A stretch of 64,000 nt of DNA from Eucalyptus grandis. Its lineage: Eukaryota; Streptophyta; Magnoliopsida; Myrtales; Myrtaceae. The stretch is from the NCBI RefSeq assembly GCF_016545825.1, contig NC_052619.1, positions 50,423,090 through 50,487,089 of the forward strand. The letters run 5' to 3'. The number at the start of each line of letters is the position of its first letter. Positions within the stretch are counted from its first letter, which is position 1. Shown here in pieces: positions 23,643 through 34,360 of the stretch. The notes under the pieces were generated by a model, which ran no database searches, was not told the origin of the DNA, and was given only the letters and a program-made list of their open reading frames with translations. The position numbers were made by a program, and so were the translations under genes.

Positions 23643-24914
23643 GGGAAAAGTGTCAAAAAAAGTCCTAAACATTTTGTCTTTGTGCCGATTTAGTCATAAA
23701 CTTTTTTTTGTGCCAATTTAGCATAAACCTTTTTAAGTTGTGTCAATTCAGTCATTTCCGACCAATTTTGGCTGGATTTTGTTGATTTGAACGCCGACCG
23801 GCCGACGTGACCTTATCGGCGCCGATGTGAACAACTTTTTAATAATATTTTAATATTTTTATTTTTATTTTTTATATTTTTCTTTTTTTTTTTATTCTCT
23901 TCTTCTTCCTCTAGTCGGTCGTCGGACCTCGGCCACCAGCCAGAGGCGACAGCTGGCGAGGTTGACCTCGACCTTGACCTCGACCTCACTAGCCACCTCG
24001 CTAGTGCCCGCGAGGGCGGTCTTGCGCTGGGTGGCAAGGCTCGCCCTCGTCGGATCTAGTGAGGGTCGAGGCCAACGAAGCTCGACCTCGCCAAATTCGG
24101 TGAGGGCGAGCCTCGCCCACCTGACGCGAGGCTACCCTCGAGGCCTGGGCGGCGAGCCCCACCAGCTCGGCGCGAGGAGGCGGCTTCGCTTGAGCTATCG
24201 ATTTTCAATCCGTCGCGATCAATTTCCTCTCACCCATCTCTACCATAACCCTAGCAATGGCGGCATCCCCCTCTCGCTAGTTCGGAGAGATGTCGGCGGT
24301 GGTGAACCTGACGAAGGGCGCAATATGGAAGATCTGCGAGTGCGAGCTCGTTTGGGAGAGCGAGGTGAAGCCGATCGTGTAGGTGGTGGACATGAAGATG
24401 GTGAAGACCCTCGGTAACTAGAACCAGAACCCGGGCGGTGCCGGCGCCATGGAGAGGGAGCAGCAGAGGTTCCGGATGGTGCTTTTTGATGGGACCCACA
24501 TGTAGCAGGGCATGCTCGCGATGCGGCACAACCACCTCATCAACTCGAGGCTGCCTCCTCACAAGGGCAGCCTCGTGCGGCATCGAGGCTCGCCCTCATC
24601 AAATGGCGAGGTGGCCGACGAGGTCGAGGTTGAGGTCGACCTCACTAGCCGTCGCCTTTGGCCGTCGCCGAGGTCCGGCGACCGGCTGGAGGAAGAAGAG
24701 AATAAAAAAATAAAAAATAAAAAGAAAAGAATATTAAAATATTATTAAAAGTTGTATATATCAGCACCAATTAAGCCACGTCAGCCGGCCATCATCTAGT
24801 CAGCAAAATCCGGTCAAAATTGGCCAGAAACGACTGAATTGACACAACATAAAAATGTTTATGACTAAATCGACACAAAAACAAAAGGTTTAGAACTTTT
24901 TTGGCACTTCTCAC
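23643..24914. mobile_element. Mutator-like element with captured gene piece (Pack-MULE)
   Basis: 1272 bp flanked by the 10-bp duplication TTTTACAACG (23633-23642 and 24915-24924). The paralogous spacer carries a single copy at 61304-61313, which is the empty site. The ends are inverted: GGGAAAAGTGTC at left and GTGAGAAGTGCC read inward from the right. The inverted similarity extends roughly 300 bp on each side, through an A/T-rich arm and a GC-rich arm with GACCTCGACC wording. No transposase is present. Long terminal inverted repeats with a 9-11 bp duplication are the Mutator pattern. Confidence 0.9.
24290..24580 (+). pseudogene. Captured N-terminal fragment of an RPA70-like gene
   Basis: One frame runs about 97 codons from ATG at 24290, with only three interruptions. 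It reads VNLTKGAIWKIC near the start, then KPIV-stop-VVDMKMVK, QQRFRMVLFDGTHM-stop-QGML, and PPHKGSLVR. The order and wording match the N-terminal (DBD-F) domain of plant replication protein A large subunit, which binds partner proteins during DNA replication and repair. All three stops are TAG (24380, 24419, 24503) where the family usually has Gln. The remaining 500 or so residues of RPA70 are absent. This is a captured fragment, not a working gene. Confidence 0.7.
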
Positions 24915-24924
24915 TTTTACAACG

Positions 24925-25700
24925 TTTTCCACATACTTGTGGTTAAAACACCATTGGTCATCGTAAAATATCACAAAATACACAAAACAATTCCATTTGC
25001 ACTTGATTACAATTATAAAAAAAATGACATTGTAAAAGACAAAAAATATTTTAGAACGTTTTGCTTTTCAGTTAAGGTGAGCAAAATGTCGTAAATTAAA
25101 ATTTTGTGCTTAAGGAAATTTTGAATCTAAATTCATTTATATAGAGCGAACGCCTTTACAACGTCATAAATCCATGTACTATGATGTTCTATACTAGTTA
25201 GTTATGGTAGCTAAAGGTGGTTGGCCAAGTGGTGGCAATATTTATTTTCCTAGTTGGAGTTTCTCCAAACCATCTCTTGTTCATCGCATAGAAAAATTAT
25301 GGATTCATCCTGATTCCTAAATAAAAATAGCATCTGCACATCTGAAGCATTATCATTTAGTAATATTAAGCCCACATAAATTGCATTATAATTGGACTGA
25401 GTTAAGTGAGGTAGGTCTGACCTTAACAGGATTATCTGGACTAAGCTCAAGAGAACACAAAATTCAGCCAAGACTATAGTAGTTAAAATTTCACATATGG
25501 GATGCACGAAAGGAAGTTAAATTAGAAACGACTGCAACAAGAAAGCATATGAAGCTCAAAACTTTGGTCATTGGATAGGGAATGAAAGAGATATCTTATT
25601 TTCTCGTCTTGAATATTACACAATTTCTTTCTTATAATGAAAGAGTCGGATTTATTCCCCACTCTCCTTCACTTTATTTACCGTATTTTCCGCTAGGAAC
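24925..25700. other. Intergenic DNA homologous to 61314-62340
   Basis: Spacer left of DUF26 copy 2. It continues the alignment with 61314-61940, including the block at 25200-25500. No gene is supported. Confidence 0.6.
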
Positions 25701-25718
25701 ACCCTAGCTAGAGGATGA

Positions 25719-26116
25719 TCAAACCACGCCAAGGTCCTTGAGCGAGGACTCTTGAACATTGACAAAAGGGTAAATCTCGTATCGGAAGTTGCAGCTCCCG
25801 CCAACCACTCGCCCACCTTCCTTTCCGTCGCAACAGCTCGGAAGATCGCCGATTGCGCCCTACAGATACTCCTTGCACTCGGTCACCGACAGATCCCTCG
25901 TGCACTGCACCAATCCGTACATCTTCGTCTTATCCTCCAGTCCCATCTCTCCAGTCGCGTACAGCTTTGGCACCGTGTAAGCCTCCTCGACCAGCCAGGT
26001 CAGTAGCCCCCTTACCATGAGGTGGAGCAGAAGTGGAAGAGAGGGTCGGCGCCGAGGGTGGCCTGGAGGAGGAGGGCAGAACAGAGCGAGAGCAAGACAA
26101 AGCGGGCCGAAGACAT
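25719..26116 (-). pseudogene. DUF26 secreted protein, copy 2 (internal deletion)
   Basis: The start MSSARFVLLSLCSALLLQAT encodes the same signal peptide as copies 3 and 4, with ATG at 26116. Soon after the first domain Cys (FHFCST) about 345 bp are missing, and the frame hits a stop. What follows is the second domain only, from about KVRGLLT onward, with CTRDLSVTECKEYL. There the third Cys of the C-X8-C-X2-C motif is Tyr, and a stop comes directly after the Leu. It retains [11 protein letters not shown], which copy 3 has lost. The usual stop after FVNV has become Gln, so the frame would run to 25719. A solo LTR sits 23 bp upstream of the ATG. Dead on several counts. Confidence 0.9.
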
Positions 26117-26139
26117 GTCATTACTTAAAGATTTGATAT

Positions 26140-29100
26140 AGTCGCGACCTTCCCGAATTTTTTAAAGGTGAATTATTCGAAAGGGCTAATGGATTACTAA
26201 ATCCGAAGACTTGGCACGGACCCTCTCAAATCATACCAATCGCGACTTGATGTTAAGAAATTAATTTATTCAAACATGTAATTATACTCAATTTAGAGTC
26301 GCCACTAACCAATTAGGACTGGTTAGAAACCCAAGTAAAGTATGAGAGAATACTTTACTATTGCGAACTAGAGATTCAGTAGGTCCGGGAACATGGTTAC
26401 GCTAAATTAGTCTTCGCCCTTTCGGTACCTTTTTATTTTAATTTTAAAAATATTTTGCAGACAATGTTGATTAATTTAAACTTAAGCTATTGATATACAA
26501 ATTGTGGTCATGTGGGTGCACAATCAATAAAATAACATTCAAATAAAAAAAAATGCTAATAAAAATGCATGTCCTAAACATGATTTCTAAATGACATGAC
26601 ACCTAATTTTTCTTTTTCTTTCAAAAATGTTAATTATATGCAATCTTAATTTAACTTAATATGCATGAATTTATTTTAATGACATGCGAGATGCAATTCA
26701 TATGGTATGACTTAAACTTATCACTATATGTATGCAATCTAATTTATATAATCCTAAATATGCATGTGTTACGTGATATGGGATGAATGACATGGTATTT
26801 CTACATGCATACTCTTTTATGATTTTTTTTCATGATGATTCATTTTTTAATGCATATATGCAACATATGCTAAATAATGATGATATGAAATGAGATTAAT
26901 TATGAATTAACCTATTAACTAACCAAGGAAATGATCTTTAGTTTTTCTTTCTTTTTTAATGACATAATGTTTTTTATTGAAAAGAAAGTAACTTAATGGT
27001 GCAATGATCATCTTTTAGTATTTTCTTTTTAAAACAATTAAACTATAACTCATATGGCATGCATAACATTTTTTGTTCCTCTTTTTGTTTTACTAAATGA
27101 AAATTGACTTAATCTAAAAACATCTAAGTGTGTTGCTTTAATATGAAATGTGTATGGACCTAAGCACCTAAGTTCTAGATATGACAATATTTTACTAATA
27201 AACAAATTCTAATTAAACCTATTATGCAAATTAATTAATATGTACCTAATATTTTTGGATTCTTTTTATTGAAATTTGGAATTAAAAAAAAAACTAATTA
27301 GACTAACTAAAGTGAATGATATTCTAATTTATTTTAGGAATCAATTTAACTTAAACTATATCTTATCTTAAAAGCTATATAAAAAATCAAGACATGCCAA
27401 CATTATTTAAAATTAGCCTAACAAAAATCACCCATCTAAAAGTATAATCTAAAAATTATAATCCTATAAATGCAATTCTAATTTACTAACCCTAAAAATA
27501 CAGTCTTAATTTACTAAACCTAAATGCTCTAATGCAATATTTAGATTTTTATGTACTTTTTGATTTTTTTGATTTTTTTAATCTTTCCAAACAAGTAATT
27601 ATTTTAAAAGAATGAAGATAAGAATTAAAATAACCGAAAAAAAATAATCTGTTGTCTCACGGATTAAATTAACAATTATTTTAACTCTATAATGATTTAA
27701 CAATTGAAATGCTATCAAAATTCCTAAAAATTAAAGTAATTAAAAAAAATGTCCCGCGTCTTACGGGTCAAATTAATAATTACCATAATTTGGGATAATA
27801 TACATGTAGTTAATGCCTACGAGATTTATAAAAAAAAAAAAAAAACACATCTCAATATTCTAAATTGAACAATAATAACAAAATAAATAAAATAAAGAAA
27901 AACAAACTACCTAATTTGCTTTTCTCTTTTTCTTTTGTTTTTTTTTCCTTTTCCCTTTGCTTCCAAAAGAGAAGCTCGGCAGCTCGTACGGCTGGCCAGG
28001 ACTGATCGTTGGTTTGGCAAAGGGAACTCCGGCAAAGGCGGATCGACAGGAACGGGGCGGCACCCGGGCAGCAGGGACAACCGGCGGAACAGGGGTGTCG
28101 CGGTCGGAGCTGAATCGGCGGTAGCTTCGCGGACAGGGCGTTGCAGGCGGAGGACTCCAACGGTGGGCGAGTCGCGGGCGTCGGCGGCGGAATTTGGAAC
28201 AGTGGGCGAGTGACGATGATGATCAGTGACTCGGGCAAGAACAGAGGCGCGGAGCAATGGCGTCGTGGTGCAGCAAGGCAGTGACTTCGTCGGAGGGGAG
28301 TTTGGCGGTGCTCGTGGAGATGCAGGGACGTTGGTTGCTCGAGGTTGCAGCGGAGGTGCTGGATCAACGGCGTTGGCGACGGATGGAGAGCAGGGGCATC
28401 AGAGGAAGCATCGCGACTTCGGGGACTGTTCTTCAATCGTCGTCGCCGGCACTGGTGTGGGTCGCGGACGGACGAGCGGAGGCGTCGATTGAGTTGGCGC
28501 GGCAGCCGGCGTGGGAACTCGGCGTTACAGTGAATCGGGGCAGCATCAACGACTGGTACAATGGGCAGGGCGATGGTCGTCGGGCTCCGAGCGGCGTTGA
28601 TGGTGCAGTGGCCGGCGCGGGGGCAGAGCGGTGAAGGCACCGACGAGATTTGGTGGCGAGCGGGTTGCAGAGTCGTGGGGGTGCTCGCGGCTGTGGAGGC
28701 ATGACGGAGGTCCGGATACGAGCGTCAGCAGCAGGGCTAGCACGGGTGCTCGCAGATGGAGGCTGACAGCGGGCGGCGCAGGGGCGCGGCGGCATGGGCT
28801 GCAGCGGAGCGGCGTGGGGACTCGCGGAGAAGGAAACCCATGAAGAAGATCAACAGTGCACAACTTTTTTTCTTTATTATTTTTTTCTTTCTCTCTCCCT
28901 CACGTCACTTCTCTCTGCCGATCACTGTAGCGGCTGTAATTTCAGCAGAAGTTTTTCCTTCTGCTGCTGCTGACTTTTGCTTCTCTTCTCAAAAAACTTT
29001 TCTTTTTTCTTCTTTTGTGTTGATTTTCGAACTAAGAGAAGCCTCCCCACACTTTTTTTTTTCCCTTCAGTTTTTTTTTTTTTCTTCGACGAAAGACGAA

Positions 29101-29321
29101 GAGAAGCCCCCTCCCATTTTCACGTCTCGCACCCTCTATTTATAAAGTGAAAACTCAAATTTGTTTCCGCCGGTGAAGATTTTCGCTCAACTTCTCAACA
29201 ACAAAGTGGCTCTAAAATTACACGGTTGAGTTTTTGAATTCAAAATTATTTTTAAAAAGTTTTCCTCTAATCAAAGATTATCTTCTATTTCTATCTTCTA
29301 AATTTAAATGAGGTGTCAACA
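26140..29321 (-). mobile_element. Solo LTR, Tat/Ogre-like Gypsy family
   Basis: 3182 bp inserted in the leader of DUF26 copy 2. On the minus strand it begins TGTTGACACC and ends GGTCGCGACTA, close to the LTR ends of the Gypsy element at 46603-60331 (TGTTGACACC and GGTCGCGACA). The flanks are GATAT (26135-26139) and TATAT (29322-29326), one mismatch from a 5-bp duplication. The uninterrupted leader in copies 3 and 4 confirms the insertion. The minus strand has TATAAATAG at 29136-29144, as in the other LTRs. It is GC-rich at 27900-28850 and strongly A/T-rich at 26440-27890. No internal region remains, so LTR-LTR recombination is likely. Confidence 0.85.
29136..29144 (-). promoter_or_regulatory. 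TATA box of the solo LTR
   Basis: TATAAATAG on the minus strand, about 180 bp inside the LTR start. The same motif precedes the GC-rich leader in the two LTRs of the 46.6-kb Gypsy element. Confidence 0.65.
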
Positions 29322-29450
29322 TATATGAATGTGCTGTGAGGTGAAGTCGTGTCACCTTCGTGTTGTGTTTGCAATGAGAATATGAAGAGTATGCTGCATG
29401 CATATATATATAATAGAGCTGAAAATGTTGACTTTGACTATTCAATTGAG
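29322..29450 (-). promoter_or_regulatory. Remnant of DUF26 copy 2 promoter
   Basis: ATATGAATGTGCTGTGAGG through the ATATATATATA region matches the leader and TATA region of copies 3 and 4. Homology is lost after about 29415, so the W-box region of the other copies is absent. It is separated from its gene by the 3.2-kb solo LTR. Confidence 0.75.
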
Positions 29451-31549
29451 TGGCACGAACCTTATCAACTCTCCAGAGATGTTTCAACCAATAACACCGT
29501 CACAAACTGTTTGTGGACGATAAACGATGTTGATTGGCACCGAGAGTGAAAAAGTAGCCAAAGACAACATGTTTTTCCTTGTACATCATGGAAGTACCAA
29601 ATGAAGTGCTGGATAAGTTGGAAAAGGCAATTGAGTCAATCCTCAAAGAGCAATAATATGTCGATATTCAATCGCTTCAATCCTTGATCTTAATTAATAT
29701 TAAGCGAGTTATCTTGACAATGTGAATAGATTTTTGGATCTTGAATTTAGAGGATCTATGCAAATACTCGAAGGGTATGATAAACAAATGGATCACATAG
29801 GTGCGCATGACATAGTTATCAAAAGTGAAACATGCACATATATTGAGAGGCTGATGAATTTATAAAAGTCATATTTTGCAAAGCTGTCTAAATAATATGA
29901 ATTCTTGCATTTTCTAATATATTCTACTTGAGTAAGAATCGAACACATTTCAAGAAACAATTAAGTGAACATAAGAAATCACATTAAAAATGTAAGCTCT
30001 GGTTGTAGTATGATCGAATCTGTCAAGCCAAAGTGAGGTGAAGATTCGACCGAGAGCTGCCGCGACTCGCAGGTTCGGCCTAATAGCCATTATTCTTGAA
30101 CCACTAAGCAAGTGATTTGTTTTTTACTTGCTTTTTTAGTCCACTTTTGAGGCACGACCAATTACTGAGCTTGAATTCTAGAAATCGAAGTTTCTTATTT
30201 TTGTACTTTTCTTCTTTTTCTTAGGGGGTGGGTCTTTCTCGGTATTGGCTTTTGATTCGAGTGGATGGTGAGGACCAGCAAAGCGCACCACCTATGTCGA
30301 GGACCAGAAATGGCAGCCATCCACTAACTTTTCCATTAAATTTCAATTCGCTACAGAAGAATAGTTGCGGTCATGGGGCAAAATTGCTCCTTATCTCGTC
30401 AATTATTACAAAAAAAAAAAGAAGAGGAAGAAGGGTCACACATTTCGTTGCTACGTAGGTATCATAATGAAAACAAAATGACGAAATGAAAACTAGTTCA
30501 AAAGTCAACAGTTGTCCCTTCGGAATTTCGAGTATATCTTTGGATAATTCAATATGAGACAATTCTTTTTAGTGGTATTATCCTCAAGAAGGTGCATGGA
30601 ACCTCATGTCACGGATTGCTACGTAGGCCCATGATAGTCGAATTATAATAAGGACAAAAGAAGTAAATCCATTTCCGCTCCCGGAAAGATGTAGACTCTC
30701 ATGGCCGTGGACACGTGAATAACTATGGTAGACAGTTTTTTTCTTCTTCTTCTTATTGTTTCTCGATATGATCATATCTAGTGATCGTATTATAGATTAA
30801 TATAAAATGTCATAGATCGGTCGATAAAACGAGCACATTTTTAGTTGTAATTATTGGTTTTTCACAACGAGTGAGTATATTTTTTTTTTTTCATAGACTT
30901 TCATATTAGAATTATGTGTTATAAACTCAAATAACTAAGCCTCGGTTGTCCCAAGAGGTGGCTGGTCAAGTGGTGACAATATTCATTTTCTTGACTAGTC
31001 GAATCTACCTTTGGGTATATAGATTTACGTTTTCGCGATAATTATTTGGAGTCTGCATGAGTGGATTTTCTCAAGGCTAAAAATCCCCCCACCCTACTCT
31101 CCTTTTTTGGGATAAAATTATCAAAATTAGTCATAACTTTATTATATGAATGCCAATTCGATTCTAAATTTTTTAATTTTGTCAATATGACCTTAAATTT
31201 TTACTTGAAATTCCAATGTAACTCTTCCAGAAATTACCGTCCAATATTACTACATGGTGATCCCCAATAACTCCACATCAGCTTGCCATGTAGGATAGCT
31301 CATGTTGATCGAATGCCATGTCAGCAATTTTCGGCTACAATTGGTCGGAAGAATTACATTAAAATTTCCCATAAAGGCTTAAGTTTAAATTGACAAAATT
31401 GAGAAGTTTATGACTCCTTCGGTTATTATCCCTCTTTTTCATGTAGTCAAATGTTCTTGGCCGAGCGCCGTTGCCAGCCTCAGGAAGCCGCCATCCCGAC
31501 CATTGAAGCCCTCGCCGCTGCCGAGTCAACCCGCCCCACGTCTCCCTAC
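29451..31549. other. Intergenic DNA, with a possible protein remnant
   Basis: No intact gene. At 29690-29860 (plus strand) a frame reads NRFLDLEFRGSMQILEGYD and IGAHDIVIKSE, which looks protein-like but was not assigned. 30470-30760 is homologous, in inverted orientation, to 36000-36200. 30955-31040 matches spacer near 25215 and 61665. Confidence 0.4.
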
Positions 31550-32391
31550 TAGGGGTGTGCAAATACCTAGGAACCGCCCGGACCGCTCGGAACCGGCGGT
31601 TCTTGAGTGAACTGGTCTGGTTCCCGATTCCAATTTTGGGAACCGGTGGGAACCGGTCCGGTTCCCGGTTCCAATTTTGGGAACTGGTGAGAACCGGTCC
31701 GGTTCCCGGTTCCATGGGCGAATCCACCCGCCCACCCACCGGACCGGACCGGTTCCCTTTTAATATTAAAAAAAAAAATTACTAAAACTGAATACAAAGC
31801 AATTGTTTTTTGGCAATTGTTTCATGTTGCCGAGATGAATACAAAGCTGAATATTGGGAAATTCTTATGCTTTTTGGTTGTTTAGTTTATATATTAATAT
31901 AATGATGAAGGTGATGTATTCAATAAAGTCTTGTTTAGTTTCACCTCCTTTGATTTGTTTGTGCAACTTGTGATATTTTGCCGAACCCGATGAGGGATAT
32001 GTCTAGTTCATAGCTTTAGGAGAGACCCATTTTTCCTGAACATTTACTACTCTCTCCGCCTCTATATCAACTTACGTACATCCATTCCTTCATTGGTTGC
32101 ATTTATAGTTGCAGCAAATGAATCTTTGTTCCACGTACTTAAATTTGGTTTTTCTTTATTTGGCTTGCTTTGATGTCACGTAGTCGTTCTATGTTGAAAA
32201 CCAAAATTGTTTCGCGTCAAGATCGGTTCCATGGATCCACTCGGGAACCGGACCGGACTGGCGGATGCAGTTCCCAGTGGATCCATGCAACAAACGAGTG
32301 GATCCTAGTTCCAATTTTTCAGAACCGGTCCTTAGCGGGCGGTTCCCAGTTTTAGATCGGGAACCGCCCGCCCGGACCATACACGCCCCTA
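31550..32391. mobile_element. Non-autonomous hAT element
   Basis: 842 bp. The ends are TAGGGGTGTGC and, read inward from the right, TAGGGGCGTGT. The perfect 8-bp target duplication is CTCCCTAC at 31542-31549 and 32392-32399. Eight-base duplications with short inverted ends are the hAT pattern. The interior is rich in GGAACCGG-type wording at both ends (31580-31760, 32220-32380), with a non-coding A/T-rich middle. No transposase. Confidence 0.9.
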
Positions 32392-32424
32392 CTCCCTACC
32401 TCTCTGTTAGGATTGTCAAAGACA

Positions 32425-32463
32425 CCCCCGGTCTCTCTCTCTCTCTCCCTCCCTCTCTCCCTA
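32425..32463. repeat. CT-rich simple repeat
   Basis: A run of TCTC and CCCT wording next to the tandem duplication that follows. A GA-rich run is at 32932-32949. Confidence 0.8.
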
Positions 32464-32470
32464 AGGTCTC

Positions 32471-32762
32471 CCTCTCTCCCAAAGGGTAGGGAGTAAGAAT
32501 TGTGGATTTCTATTTTTCCTTCACTTCTTTTTATTTTTTATTTTTGGGATTATGTATTTAACATTACACTTGGGTGGTGTAAGAGCATGTGCCCACCAAG
32601 ATCCTGATCGAAGGAACCTCTCTCCCAAAGGGTAGGGAGTAAGAATTGTGGATTTCTATTTTTCCTTCACTTCTTTTTATTTTTTATTTTTGGGATTATG
32701 TATTTAACATTACACGTGGGTGGTGTAAGAGCATGTGCCCACCAAGATCCTGATCGAAGGAA
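32471..32762. repeat. 146-bp tandem duplication
   Basis: Copies 32471-32616 and 32617-32762 are the same apart from about one base (CACTTGG against CACGTGG). They contain TTTCACATTACAC-like A/T-rich DNA and AAGATCCTGATCGAAGG. No coding content. Confidence 0.95.
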
Positions 32763-33460
32763 AATATAAACCTTACTCAATAGTGTTGGTGACCATGGAG
32801 AAGAGATCAACTCTACTAGGCTTTACTTATTCTATACGAAAGACTTAAAGAATCGCGCGATGCATGTAAGTTATTTGTTTGGCATTTTAAAAGTAAACAT
32901 TCGAGTCATAGTAATACATTTCAAAAAAAAAAAAGAGAGAGAGAGAGAGGATATGATTGGATATATCAATAATTGAACACAACCATGGAAATTCTCTTTA
33001 CCTAGGGTATTGAATGGTCACGAACGGGAAATGTATTTCCAAAATAATAATAGGTTCTGCACCAACCATTCCGGAAACATTTTCCACATACAAAATATTG
33101 GCAAAATGGCGTTGTAGACTAAAAAGTTTTACGTATCAACTTGTGGATGGTCAGATTATCATCATATATACACAAGAACTGTAATTTCTATGTTGCCACA
33201 ACTGCAAAATATAGACTCGTGGATAGCCCCAGTTACGCTAACTTAAAACATAGCAAGAACATTTATGTAAGAAATTATTCATGACATATTGATGAAGACA
33301 TCAAATTTTTATTTACAGCTATATAAACCATTCGAATGATAAAAGAGTCTCAGGAAAATTCCCAAACTCGCCTTCACTTTATTTACCATGTATTACACTG
33401 GGAACACCCTAGCTAGGGAATCATTAAACCACACCTATTTAGGTCCTTGAGCGAGGACTC
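32763..33460. other. 3' flank of DUF26 copy 3
   Basis: The segment 32950-33460 matches 61940-62434, the 3' flank of copy 4, including the region just after the stop codon. No further gene. Confidence 0.6.
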
Positions 33461-34183
33461 TTAAACATTGACAAAAGGGTAAATCTCGTATCGGAAGTTG
33501 CAGCTCCCGCCAACCACTCGCCCACCTTCCTTCCCGTTGCCATAGCTCGGAAGCTCGCCGATTGCGCCCTCGAGACACTCCTTGCACTGGGTCGCCGACA
33601 GATCCCTCGTGCACTGCACCAATCCGTACAGCTTCGTCTTCTCCTCCAGTCCCATCTCTCCAGTCGCGTACAGCTTTGGCACCGTGTAAGCCTCCTCGAC
33701 CAGCCCGGTCAGCAGCCCCCTTACCTTACCGCTGAACGCCTCCGGGTCGCTCACGCTTTTCGGGTTCCACATATAGAACTTGTTGGCATTGTCGATCTGG
33801 CCGAAGAAGTCAGTGTCAAGGTACTTGAACATGCAGTTGTCATACCAGATTATCGCCCCCTTGTTGCGAGGGCAGCGGCGGCGGATCTCGGCGACAGCGT
33901 CTGCCACGCAGGCCTCGCAGTCCAATGGCGATGTGTCACCCCGGCACAGCGTGAGGCCATAGGGCTGGTCTGGGTATTGGCCGATGGAGCCAGGGCCGAA
34001 GCCCGAGGAAGGGGTCTTGGTGTAGAGGAAGCTGGTAAGCTTGTTGAGGTTGGATTCGTACGGGCTGCCCGCGGTGAAGTCCTCGGGGGTGGAGCAGACG
34101 TGGAAGAGAGGGTCGGCGCCGAGGGTGGCCCGGAGGAGGAGGGCGGAACAGAGCGAGAGCAAGACAAAGCGGGCCGAAGACAT
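33461..34183 (-). CDS. DUF26 (Gnk2-type) cysteine-rich repeat secretory protein, copy 3
   Basis: A complete 240-codon frame from ATG 34183 to TAA 33461, with no intron needed. Residues 1-22 form a signal peptide (hydrophobic LLSLCSALLL, cleavage probably after ATLG), so the product should enter the secretory pathway. There is no transmembrane segment or kinase domain, as in the CRRSP38-like group of secreted DUF26 proteins. Domain 1 has C30, the C80-X8-C89-X2-C92 motif, C104 and C117, the six cysteines of a Gnk2 fold. Domain 2 has C191-X8-C200-X2-C203 and C228 but reads LPSYGNGKEGG at 211-221, where copies 2 and 4 have [11 protein letters not shown]. Family members such as ginkbilobin-2 bind mannose and inhibit fungi. 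The role here is inferred only from the family. The start is shared by all paralogs. Confidence 0.92.
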   Translation of the reverse strand: MSSARFVLLSLCSALLLRATLGADPLFHVCSTPEDFTAGSPYESNLNKLTSFLYTKTPSSGFGPGSIGQYPDQPYGLTLCRGDTSPLDCEACVADAVAEIRRRCPRNKGAIIWYDNCMFKYLDTDFFGQIDNANKFYMWNPKSVSDPEAFSGKVRGLLTGLVEEAYTVPKLYATGEMGLEEKTKLYGLVQCTRDLSATQCKECLEGAIGELPSYGNGKEGGRVVGGSCNFRYEIYPFVNV

Positions 34184-34360
34184 GTCGTTACTTAAAGATT
34201 TGATATGAATGTGCTGTGAGGTGAAGTCGTGTCACCTTCGTGTTGTGTTGTGTTTGCGATGAGAATGAGATGAGTATGTTATTTGCATGCATATATATAT
34301 AGGCGTCGAGGGGACATGAGAGGATATCATCGAAGTTGTTAATCGTCGTGGTTTGACCGA
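34184..34360 (-). promoter_or_regulatory. Leader, TATA box and W-box of DUF26 copy 3
   Basis: The minus strand has CTATATATATAT at 34291-34302, 108 bp upstream of the ATG, with the same spacing as copy 4. A W-box core (TTGACC on the plus strand) is at 34353-34358, shared with copies 1 and 4. W-boxes are WRKY targets common in defence genes, so induction on infection is a reasonable guess. Confidence 0.65.

Noticed and set aside
24251..24713. Other frames in the Pack-MULE, up to 110 codons
   Set aside because: They overlap the RPA70-like frame in GC-rich DNA and have no recognisable domain.
27852..28640. 262-codon reverse-strand frame rich in Pro, Arg, Ala and Ser
   Set aside because: It lies in the GC-rich leader of a solo LTR. 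High GC alone keeps frames open in several registers there, and no domain is visible.
30000..30110. Possible tRNA-like stretch with GGTTCGGCC
   Set aside because: No cloverleaf arms or acceptor stem could be formed around it.
33780..34195. Frames overlapping DUF26 copy 3 on the plus strand and in other minus frames
   Set aside because: Shadows of the DUF26 coding region, which alone has a signal peptide, domain motifs and paralog conservation.
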